DNA from: Candidatus Aminicenantota bacterium | GTDB taxonomy: Bacteria > Acidobacteriota > Aminicenantia > Aminicenantales > Aminicenantaceae | Direction: 5' to 3' | Length of the DNA: 5,214 nt | NCBI GenBank assembly: GCA_030615975.1 | Contig: JAUWYH010000118.1 | Span: 1 to 5,214 of the forward strand | Shown here: positions 1 to 5,214 of the stretch, piece after piece | How the letters are laid out: the number at the start of each line of letters is the position of its first letter | Position numbering within the stretch: position 1 is the stretch's first letter | The notes under the pieces: generated by a model | Database searches by the model: none | What the model saw: the letters and a program-made list of their open reading frames with translations, nothing else | What the model was told of the DNA's origin: nothing | Made by a program: the position numbers and the translations under genes

Positions 1-2277
1 ATCGTACAAAACCTCCCATCCATATCTGAGATTGAGGAATTTGAACCGAGCATAAGTACTTATATTTACTCTAATGATGGGGAAGTTATCGGAGAATACG
101 CCATAGAAAAAAGGATTGAAGTTCCCTATGAGGAGATTCCAGAGATTTTGAAAAAAGCAATCATAGCCACTGAAGATTCCAGGTTTTACAACCACAGAGG
201 AATAGATTTTCGCGGGATTTTGAGAGCTTTAAAGGAAGACATTAAGCTTGGCATAAGGATGAGAAGACTTCAAGGGGGGAGTACGATCAGTCAGCAACTG
301 GCCCGAGAGCTCTTTCTCCATCGTAAGCAAACTGTACGGCGAAAATTGAAAGAAGCACTCTTGACTATCAAAATCGAAAAAAAATACTCCAAAGAAGATA
401 TCATGACCATGTATTGTAATCAATTCAATCTGGGCCATGGAGCATATGGAGTTGAAGCTGCTTCACATTTATACTTTGGAAAGAAGGCCTCAGAATTAAA
501 TTTAGAGGAATCAGCCTTGATCACTGGTATTTTAAGAGGCCCTTCTCTTTATTCTCCTTATCGTAAACCTGAACTAACCCAACGCCGTCGCAACCACGTA
601 CTTAATCGGATGATAGAAGAGGGTTTTATAACTAAGGAAGAAGGAGAGGAGGCTAAAGAAAAGCCTCTAAATGTCCTCCCTTTGTATAGAGAAAATTCTG
701 AATTTGCTGCCTATTTTAGGGAAGAAGTGAGGAAATACTTAGAACAAAATTACGGGGTAAATGCCCTTTATAGGGAAGGATTAAAGGTCTATACGACCTT
801 AAATCCAGCTTTTCAAAGATATGCTGAAGAGGCTATTTGGAATGGACTGCGGACGCTGGATAAGCGACAGGGTTGGAGAAATGATAAGAGAAATTTATTA
901 GAAGAAGGAATTGAAAATCTTGAAGAACTTGAAAATAATTTTCTTTCGAGTTGGCTAAAACCTACTTTTGAGGAAGGAAAGATCATCGAGGCTGTTGTTT
1001 TATCTGTGACAAGTCAAGAGGCATCTGTAAAAATTAAGGATAATTCAGGAAAATTGAAGAATACGGATATTTCCTGGACAAAGACGAAAAATCTGAAAAA
1101 CCTTATAAGACGAGGAGATGTTATTCATGTTGAGATAAAAAAGATAGACGAAGAGGAGAAGAAACTTCTTGTCTCTCTTGATCAGGAGCCGATTCTTGAA
1201 GGAGCTTTTCTAGCCATTGAGCCGCAAACAGGCCAGATAAAAGCCATGGTTGGAGGTTATTCTTTTAAAAGACTTAAGTTCAACCAGGCTACTCAAGCTT
1301 TAAGGCAAGCAGGTTCGGCGATAAAACCCCTGCTTTATACTGCAGCCCTTGAGAATGGATTTACGCCTGCAAGGATCATCATTGATGAGCCAACTGACTT
1401 TGTCGATAAATGGTCTGAAGAACCTTGGTCACCTCAAAATTATGATCAAAAATATAAGGGCGCTGTGACTCTACGAAAAGGGCTGGAGGAGTCAAGGAAT
1501 ATAGTAACAGCCAAGCTTCTGGAATATATCTCGCCTCAAACTGGGGTAGATTATTGTCAAAGATTTGGAATTACCTCTCCTGTCTATCCCTACCTTGCTT
1601 TGGCTCTGGGAGCTTTTGAGGTAAGATTAACTGAACTTGTTTCTGCTTTTACGACTTTTCCCAATAGAGGAATTCGAATAAAACCTTATTTTATCACTCG
1701 TATTGAGGACAAAAAGGGAAACATTTTAGAAGAGACTAAAGTTCAATCGGAAGAAGTGATTTCCCCTCAAATAGCCTATATGATGACTTATTTACTTCAA
1801 GGAGTTATTCAGAGGGGGACAGCAAGATCAGCGGCGTTTTTGGAAAAGCCTTTAGCCGGGAAAACAGGTACGACTGATGAGTATACAGATGCCTGGTTTA
1901 TTGGCTTTTCTCCCTCTCTTTGTGCAGGGGTTTGGGTTGGTCATGAAAAGGAGCAGGCGAGTATCGGAGAAAGGCAATCTGGTGCCGTAGCTGCTCTTCC
2001 CATATGGATAGAATTTTTTAAAAGAATCATAGAAGAAGAAAAGAGAAAAGCGGAAGAAGAGGAAACAGAGCCTGTTGAGGAGGAATTTGAGGTTTCCCCT
2101 AACCTCATTTTTGTAGAAATCGATCGCAAAACCGGATTGCTGGCAACTCCTTTTTGTCTTTTTCCGATGAAGGAAGTTTTTCTGCCAGGGACAGAGCCGG
2201 CCAGGTTTTGTTCATATGAAGACCATATGAAAATTCTTGATTATTATTCTGTTGGGAAGAAAGAAGAGGTTCATTAG
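1..2277 (+). CDS. mrcA: Penicillin-binding protein 1A-type bifunctional peptidoglycan synthase (5' truncated by window edge)
   Basis: This enzyme polymerises lipid II into glycan strands (GT51 glycosyltransferase) and cross-links the peptides (transpeptidase) on the outer face of the inner membrane. The frame is open from base 1, giving 758 visible codons. The homologous start YIYSNDGEVIGEY...IATED shows that only the cytoplasmic tail and transmembrane anchor (perhaps 30-60 residues) are missing. An internal TTG at 148 is not the real start, because conserved family sequence lies upstream of it. Numbering from the first visible codon, the GT51 motifs are EDSRFYNHRG with catalytic Glu at 58, GGSTISQQ at 92-99 (usual GGSTITQQ, conservative Thr to Ser), and the RKLKEA / YFGKKA region. 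An OB-like insert at about 324-394 points to PBP1A rather than PBP1B/1C. Transpeptidase motifs are SAIK at 439-442 (nucleophile Ser439), SRN at 498-500 and KTGT at 621-624, all intact. After the catalytic domain come a Glu-rich linker (about 677-697) and a short C-terminal module with Cys719 and Cys737. The stop is TAG. The promoter is outside the window. The family call is very secure; the choice between mrcA and ponA as symbol is convention. Confidence 0.96.
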   Translation: MVQNLPSISEIEEFEPSISTYIYSNDGEVIGEYAIEKRIEVPYEEIPEILKKAIIATEDSRFYNHRGIDFRGILRALKEDIKLGIRMRRLQGGSTISQQLARELFLHRKQTVRRKLKEALLTIKIEKKYSKEDIMTMYCNQFNLGHGAYGVEAASHLYFGKKASELNLEESALITGILRGPSLYSPYRKPELTQRRRNHVLNRMIEEGFITKEEGEEAKEKPLNVLPLYRENSEFAAYFREEVRKYLEQNYGVNALYREGLKVYTTLNPAFQRYAEEAIWNGLRTLDKRQGWRNDKRNLLEEGIENLEELENNFLSSWLKPTFEEGKIIEAVVLSVTSQEASVKIKDNSGKLKNTDISWTKTKNLKNLIRRGDVIHVEIKKIDEEEKKLLVSLDQEPILEGAFLAIEPQTGQIKAMVGGYSFKRLKFNQATQALRQAGSAIKPLLYTAALENGFTPARIIIDEPTDFVDKWSEEPWSPQNYDQKYKGAVTLRKGLEESRNIVTAKLLEYISPQTGVDYCQRFGITSPVYPYLALALGAFEVRLTELVSAFTTFPNRGIRIKPYFITRIEDKKGNILEETKVQSEEVISPQIAYMMTYLLQGVIQRGTARSAAFLEKPLAGKTGTTDEYTDAWFIGFSPSLCAGVWVGHEKEQASIGERQSGAVAALPIWIEFFKRIIEEEKRKAEEEETEPVEEEFEVSPNLIFVEIDRKTGLLATPFCLFPMKEVFLPGTEPARFCSYEDHMKILDYYSVGKKEEVH

Positions 2278-2299
2278 ATAGCGGAGCCCACCCTACATT

Positions 2300-3961
2300 T
2301 TACTTCTTTTTCTTGACTTTACCAGACTTTGAGGAGGATTTGGAAGAGGATGAGGATTTACGTGTCGTCGATGAAGAAGAACGCTTGGAACTCGAACGAG
2401 AAACGCTCTTTTCCGAAGTCTTTCCTCGAGAGGAAGAACTGTCCGAAGAGCGGCTTTTGATGGATTCTCTATCACCTGTTATGAATCTGTAAATTCGGCT
2501 GAGTATAGAACCCGATTTTCTTGTTTTTGAATATTCTCTGCCGCTTATTTCTGGAGAAGAAGGATAACCAATTTTTATTTTATCAATTTTTCTTTCTTGC
2601 GATGATTTGAAGCTGCGAGCAGATTCCCTTTTAATTGTTCTTCCATCTGAAGGTCTAAATTTACTGGATACAGTCTGACTCAGGCGTTTTCCTTGCTTAA
2701 ATTCAGATAAACTCCCTTTGTTCTTGAGAAAGAGCCTGTTTTCTCCCAGTTCATCCACTGAGATCTTGCGGGTTAAAGGCTTTATAGATATCGACTCTTT
2801 GGAAAGCTTTATATTGCCTAGGTTTTTGATAGATTCTTGAGATAGAGCTACTTTAGAGACATTTCTTGCCTTGAGTTGATTCTTGTGGATAACTGTCAGA
2901 ACTCGGGAATTATAAGGATAATAGTGTCCTTGATACCTGCCATAAAACACATTGTCGATAATAACAACAGGATAGCCGTAGTAACTTAAGGGAACCCAGC
3001 CAAAATAATCGTATCCCCAATACCAGCTCACCCAGGCAGGACCCCAGACTGTTGTCGGAATCCAGTACCAACCGGGTCCTACACTCCAATGCCATCTTCC
3101 GTAATGAAACGCGACCCATCCCCATGGTTCATAAGGAATCCAAGTCCACCCAGATAATGAGAGCCATATCCATCGGCCATGGTAGTAAGGGCGCCAATAG
3201 GGATCGACCCCTCCGGGAACCCAGACATAACCATGAGGCGGGATATAAACCCAATCACCATAGGTAGCGAGTTCGTATTCGAAATCTTCGAGTTCTTCAG
3301 GGAGATATCTCTTTGCCAGGTGTTTTCGAATTTGATAATCTCTGTATTCGCTCCATCTGTCAAAGCTGTCTTCAGCCACTGCATGAAATCGGCTTGGCCG
3401 AGAAGCGAAATGGCCGTCAATGGCCTCGAGTCTTTGCTCATCTTTTACGAGGACAGATCCTGTGTCACCGGCCGCTTCTATAAGTCCATTAAAAACAAAT
3501 ATTTCTGTTTCTCCTTGTTCCCGGACATCAATTCTGTACAGTCCCTTCTCTAAAAGGTAAACAGAGACATCCGGAGTGTGAATTTCAATATTTTTTTCCT
3601 TTTCTAAAAACTTTACCCTGAAATAAACATTCCCTAACCAGATTTGAATCTGAATAAGGTCATTTCTTTTATCAGGTAACTTTAGAAAATCGATTTTTGT
3701 GTTGTGATCTAATCTGACGTAATTTCCCTTTCCTAAGTAAATTTCAGCTCTGCCCTCAGTTGTTCCTAATCTATCCCCTTCAGAAATAGGCATGTTGACT
3801 ACACCTTCCTCGTAACCGAGGTCAGCAGCTCTTTGGATATATGTGTTTCCAGTGATATAGCTCAGTCTGGCAAAAGAATAATTCGTATATTTAGATTCTT
3901 GTGCATTTAGCGGAGAAAGACAAAAAATAAAAGCTATAAATAATCCGATTATTTTTTTCAT
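2300..3961 (-). CDS. Secreted FecR/DUF6600-like protein with Trp-rich repeats and basic Ser/Lys/Arg tail
   Basis: The molecular function is unknown. This is a 553-residue predicted exported protein. Residues 1-20 form a Sec signal peptide (MKKI, hydrophobic core, likely cleavage after LNA at 20). Cys14 is not in a lipobox, so a lipoprotein is unlikely. Residues about 30-180 are beta-rich and contain a FecR-like stretch (EGDRLGTTEGRAEIYLGKGNYVRLD split around 61-85, then IHTPDVSVYLLEKGLYRIDV). Residues 234-330 hold 18 tryptophans plus many Tyr/Gly/Pro in roughly three tandem 26-27-residue repeats, the pattern I associate with DUF6600 proteins. Residues about 360-500 are polar with a high positive charge and probably little structure. 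Residues 501-553 are almost half Ser with 17 Lys/Arg, ending in KKKK. The ATG start is supported by GAGGAG 7 nt upstream and by the signal peptide following at once. Its 3' end converges on the PBP1A gene with 22 bp between stops. A sigma-54-type promoter lies just upstream. Family recognition is from memory of the pattern and should be confirmed by a profile search; an envelope-surface or wall-binding role is only inference. Confidence 0.88.
   Translation of the reverse strand: MKKIIGLFIAFIFCLSPLNAQESKYTNYSFARLSYITGNTYIQRAADLGYEEGVVNMPISEGDRLGTTEGRAEIYLGKGNYVRLDHNTKIDFLKLPDKRNDLIQIQIWLGNVYFRVKFLEKEKNIEIHTPDVSVYLLEKGLYRIDVREQGETEIFVFNGLIEAAGDTGSVLVKDEQRLEAIDGHFASRPSRFHAVAEDSFDRWSEYRDYQIRKHLAKRYLPEELEDFEYELATYGDWVYIPPHGYVWVPGGVDPYWRPYYHGRWIWLSLSGWTWIPYEPWGWVAFHYGRWHWSVGPGWYWIPTTVWGPAWVSWYWGYDYFGWVPLSYYGYPVVIIDNVFYGRYQGHYYPYNSRVLTVIHKNQLKARNVSKVALSQESIKNLGNIKLSKESISIKPLTRKISVDELGENRLFLKNKGSLSEFKQGKRLSQTVSSKFRPSDGRTIKRESARSFKSSQERKIDKIKIGYPSSPEISGREYSKTRKSGSILSRIYRFITGDRESIKSRSSDSSSSRGKTSEKSVSRSSSKRSSSSTTRKSSSSSKSSSKSGKVKKKK
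2303..2461 (-). repeat. Low-complexity Ser/Lys/Arg-rich C-terminal tail coding region
   Basis: Residues 501-553 of the DUF6600-like protein comprise 26 Ser, 12 Lys and 5 Arg with only one Asp and one Glu, in irregular SSSK / RSSS units ending GKVKKKK. The DNA is correspondingly purine/pyrimidine biased, mixing AGT/AGC and TCN serine codons, so it is not a simple microsatellite. The tail is predicted to be disordered and strongly cationic. It could hold the exported protein to anionic envelope polymers, but nothing in the sequence proves this. Confidence 0.75.
3020..3259 (-). repeat. Three tandem Trp/Tyr-rich protein repeats of 26-27 residues
   Basis: Within the DUF6600-like protein, residues 235-261, 262-287 and 288-314 align as G-x-W-x-[WY]-x4-G-[WY]-x-W-[IV]-P. 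The copies begin GDWVYIPPHGYVWVP, GRWIWLSLSGWTWIP and GRWHWSVGPGWYWIP. Copies two and three agree at 11 of the first 20 positions. A degenerate fourth half-copy (GWVP at 321-324) follows. The regular aromatic/Gly/Pro spacing suggests short beta strands with stacked indole rings, as in surface or carbohydrate-contacting folds, but that structural reading is inference. The repeat is visible at protein level; the DNA copies have diverged, so this is not a recent duplication. Confidence 0.8.
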
Positions 3962-3968
3962 CGCTCTT

Positions 3969-3974
3969 CTCCTC
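3969..3974 (-). promoter_or_regulatory. Ribosome binding site of the DUF6600-like gene
   Basis: The minus strand reads GAGGAG with 7 nt (AAGAGCG) before the ATG at 3961. This fixes the start immediately before the signal peptide and lies inside the short leader predicted from the sigma-54 promoter. Confidence 0.8.
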
Positions 3975-3993
3975 GTTTTCCATTATCATCTCA

Positions 3994-4010
3994 TGCAAAT
4001 ACTATGCCAA
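3994..4010 (-). promoter_or_regulatory. Sigma-54 (-24/-12) promoter of the DUF6600-like gene
   Basis: Read on the minus strand, the site is TTGGCATAGTATTTGCA. It matches the RpoN consensus YTGGCACG-N4-TTGCW: the GG (-24) and GC (-12) doublets are at exactly the required spacing, and only the C and G after TGGCA differ. With the GC doublet ending at 3995, transcription would start near 3983, an A on this strand. That gives a 22-nt leader containing the Shine-Dalgarno and then the ATG at 3961. A weaker sigma-70-like alternative on the same strand (TTTAAG, 17 nt, TATCTT, about 4022-4060) cannot be excluded. Confidence 0.7.
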
Positions 4011-4047
4011 TTCTTCCCCCTTATTTTTTTAAGATAAGATTAAATAC

Positions 4048-4088
4048 TCTGTCCTTAAAAGATGACGGATGTATATATGCGAGACAGA
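4048..4088 (-). promoter_or_regulatory. Inverted repeat upstream of the sigma-54 promoter (possible activator site)
   Basis: On the plus strand, TCTGTC (4048-4053) and GACAGA (4083-4088) form a 6-bp inverted repeat with a 29-bp spacer. It lies about 65-105 bp upstream of the predicted transcription start, where enhancer-binding proteins of sigma-54 promoters commonly bind. The arms are short and the spacer long, so chance occurrence is quite possible. Confidence 0.2.
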
Positions 4089-4125
4089 TTTTGCTAGAAA
4101 ATATCAAATAGAGCATGTAAAGGCA

Positions 4126-5154
4126 TTAAATTTTCCAGAATTTTGTCTGGGTCTCAAATATAGGAGCAAGTTCTCTCTCTGTGGCAGGGGAAATTTTTGC
4201 TTTTATATCCGATTTTTCCCCTTCTCCTCCAATATGGAGCAAAACCTGTTTGATACCCTGTTGAAGACCTCGGAGGTCATATCCTCCTTCCAATGTAAAT
4301 AGAATTCTATCATCGCAGAATTGATGGGCTAAAGACAACAACTCGGAAGTTAAGGCTCCGAAGCCTATCTCGCTCACTCTCATACCACCCAAAGGATCAT
4401 CTTGATAGATATCAAAACCTGCGGAAACCAGGATGAATTCTGGCTTATAAATGGCAGCTATGGGAGCAAGGATTTTTTTGAAGATATAAAGGTAGTCCTC
4501 ATTCGCTTTTCCAGACGAGAGGGGGACGTTAGTGGTAAATCCTTCACCTTTTTCCTTTCCTGTTTCATCCCAGTATCCTGTTCCAGGGTAGTGAGGAAAC
4601 TGGTGAGTGGAAAAATAGAGGATATCGTTTCTGTCATAGAAGGAGTGCTGGGTTCCATTACCATGATGAAGATCCCAGTCGACAATCAAGATGCGGTGAA
4701 GGCCATATTTTTTCAACAAATATTCAGCCCCTATGGCGACGTTGTTGAAGAAACAAAATCCCATTGCTCTGGAAGTTTCAGCATGATGGCCAGGCGGCCT
4801 GACAAGAGCAAATCCATTTTGGATTTTTCCTTCCATGATGGTATCGATAGCCTTTAAAAGACCGCCTGCAGCGAGAAGCGCAATCTCGTAGGAACGAGGA
4901 GATGTGACTGTGTCAGGATCAAGGATGACTCTATCTTTTCCTGAAGTTTCTCTGATGACGTTAAGATAGGAAGAGGAATGGACCATTTCGATTTCTTCTT
5001 CCAGAGCCAGCCGGGGTTCTATTTCTAAATAAGGAAAGGAAATTTCTTTTTCCACCATCTGATAGATGGCCTCTATTCTTTTTGGATTTTCTACATGGAA
5101 AGCACCCATATTGTGCTCCATGTAACGCCAATCTTTAACAATTCCAGTTTTCAA
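4126..5154 (-). CDS. Zinc-dependent deacetylase of the histone deacetylase / acetylpolyamine amidohydrolase family (class II-like)
   Basis: This 342-residue enzyme should hydrolyse acetyl-amide bonds on lysine, a polyamine or a similar small substrate, using one Zn ion. It has no signal peptide and is therefore predicted to be cytoplasmic. The arginase/deacetylase fold motifs occur in order and intact: HVENPKRIEAI near 20-30; RPPGHHAE with the active-site His pair 123-124; FCFFNNVAIGA at 133-143; VDWDLHHGNGTQ with zinc ligands Asp161 and His163; SAGFD with zinc ligand Asp248; and LEGGYD with catalytic Tyr292. The RPPGHHAE and DWDLHHGNGTQ forms resemble bacterial HDAH-like/class II enzymes more than AcuC. 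The length is normal for the family. The start is TTG at 5154, chosen because AGGAGG lies 5 nt upstream, tandem in-frame stops (TAA TAG) lie just before, and the next ATGs (residues 12 and 17) would cut into the conserved N-terminus. It is co-directional with the DUF6600-like gene, 164 bp upstream of it. The exact substrate cannot be read from sequence. Confidence 0.95.
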   Translation of the reverse strand: MKTGIVKDWRYMEHNMGAFHVENPKRIEAIYQMVEKEISFPYLEIEPRLALEEEIEMVHSSSYLNVIRETSGKDRVILDPDTVTSPRSYEIALLAAGGLLKAIDTIMEGKIQNGFALVRPPGHHAETSRAMGFCFFNNVAIGAEYLLKKYGLHRILIVDWDLHHGNGTQHSFYDRNDILYFSTHQFPHYPGTGYWDETGKEKGEGFTTNVPLSSGKANEDYLYIFKKILAPIAAIYKPEFILVSAGFDIYQDDPLGGMRVSEIGFGALTSELLSLAHQFCDDRILFTLEGGYDLRGLQQGIKQVLLHIGGEGEKSDIKAKISPATERELAPIFETQTKFWKI

Positions 5155-5214
5155 TCGACCCTCCTATTAAAAAAGGAGCATCTCCAATTCCGTGAAAGAG
5201 AGAATATATCCGAA
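5155..5214 (-). other. Leader of the deacetylase gene, possibly with the 3' end of an unresolved minus-strand gene
   Basis: All three minus-strand frames are open at the window edge. One ends at TAA TAG (5169-5164) before the Shine-Dalgarno. One ends at a TGA (5153-5151) overlapping the TTG start. One runs about 20 nt into the deacetylase gene. Any of them could be the tail of an upstream gene, which would make the deacetylase the second gene of an operon, but 60 bases are too few to choose. A 4-bp hairpin (GGAG, ATG loop, CTCC at 5185-5175) followed by six T on the minus strand is also present; its stem is too short to call a terminator. Confidence 0.3.
5160..5165 (-). promoter_or_regulatory. 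Strong ribosome binding site that decides a TTG start
   Basis: The minus strand reads AGGAGG, then GTCGA (5 nt), then TTG at 5154. In-frame TAA (5169-5167) and TAG (5166-5164) close the frame upstream, so no earlier start exists. The near-perfect Shine-Dalgarno supports TTG over the ATG 11 codons further in. Confidence 0.85.

Noticed and set aside
148..150. TTG at 148 as the start of the PBP1A gene.
   Set aside because: The same frame is open to base 1 and encodes conserved PBP1A sequence (SNDGEVIGEY, VPYEEIPEI) before it, so the gene starts outside the window.
3079..3553. Open reading frames on the plus strand (3179-3553) and in a second minus frame (3079-3441) inside the Trp-rich gene.
   Set aside because: They overlap entirely with a gene that has a signal peptide, domains and repeats. 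They show no recognisable domain and no Shine-Dalgarno that would favour them.
4084..4110. ATTTT-CTAGC-AAAAT hairpin downstream of the deacetylase stop as its terminator.
   Set aside because: The stem has only five A-T pairs and no T-run follows on the minus strand, so it would not be stable enough.
4069..4302. A 77-codon plus-strand frame spanning the intergenic region and the 3' end of the deacetylase gene.
   Set aside because: Most of it is antisense to the deacetylase C-terminus, it has no convincing ribosome binding site, and its composition (Phe/Cys-rich) is that of a chance frame.
4402..4857. A 151-codon plus-strand frame opposite the deacetylase gene.
   Set aside because: It is antisense to the most conserved catalytic part of the deacetylase, and its translation resembles no known protein.
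2303..5154. A functional link in which the neighbouring deacetylase acts on the Lys-rich tail of the DUF6600-like protein.
   Set aside because: The tail belongs to a predicted exported protein and the deacetylase has no signal peptide, so they should be in different compartments. Adjacency on one strand is not enough evidence.
1..5214. Search for a CRISPR array, insertion sequence ends, tRNA, rRNA, phage or toxin-antitoxin genes.
   Set aside because: No direct repeats with spacers, no transposase or integrase, no tRNA-like fold and no small paired genes were seen; the window is filled by three housekeeping-type or envelope genes.

Overview
The window carries three substantial genes and no RNA gene, mobile element or CRISPR array. 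It looks like ordinary chromosomal DNA of a Gram-negative-type (diderm) bacterium, AT-leaning and rich in Lys/Glu codons. A class A penicillin-binding protein with a PBP1A-type OB insert, a FecR/DUF6600-like secreted protein with Trp-rich repeats, a bacterial class II-type deacetylase and a sigma-54-type promoter would fit the Acidobacteriota / Candidatus Aminicenantes neighbourhood. That placement is inference from gene content, not a demonstrated assignment.

Layout. Positions 1-2277 (+) hold the 3' part of a bifunctional peptidoglycan synthase of the PBP1A type; its cytoplasmic tail, membrane anchor and true start lie left of the window. After a 22-bp convergent gap comes a gene on the minus strand (3961 down to 2300). 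It encodes a predicted exported protein with a signal peptide, a FecR-like beta region, about three tandem Trp/Tyr-rich 26-27-residue repeats, and a very basic Ser/Lys/Arg tail. Upstream of it, a 164-bp intergenic stretch contains a good -24/-12 (sigma-54) promoter whose predicted start gives a 22-nt leader with a clear Shine-Dalgarno. Further right, also on the minus strand (5154 down to 4126), is a zinc-dependent histone-deacetylase/acetylpolyamine-amidohydrolase-family enzyme that starts at TTG behind a strong AGGAGG. The last 60 bases hold its leader and perhaps the end of another minus-strand gene, which cannot be resolved.

How the genes relate. PBP1A acts at the inner membrane and periplasm, and the DUF6600-like protein is predicted to be exported, so both belong to the cell envelope. 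They are convergent, however, and share no promoter. The deacetylase is predicted to be cytoplasmic. It is co-directional with the Trp-rich gene, but the internal sigma-54 promoter suggests that gene can be expressed independently. Nothing here demonstrates a multi-gene system. The points most worth a second look are the sigma-54 promoter and the Trp-repeat/basic-tail architecture of the protein it would control.
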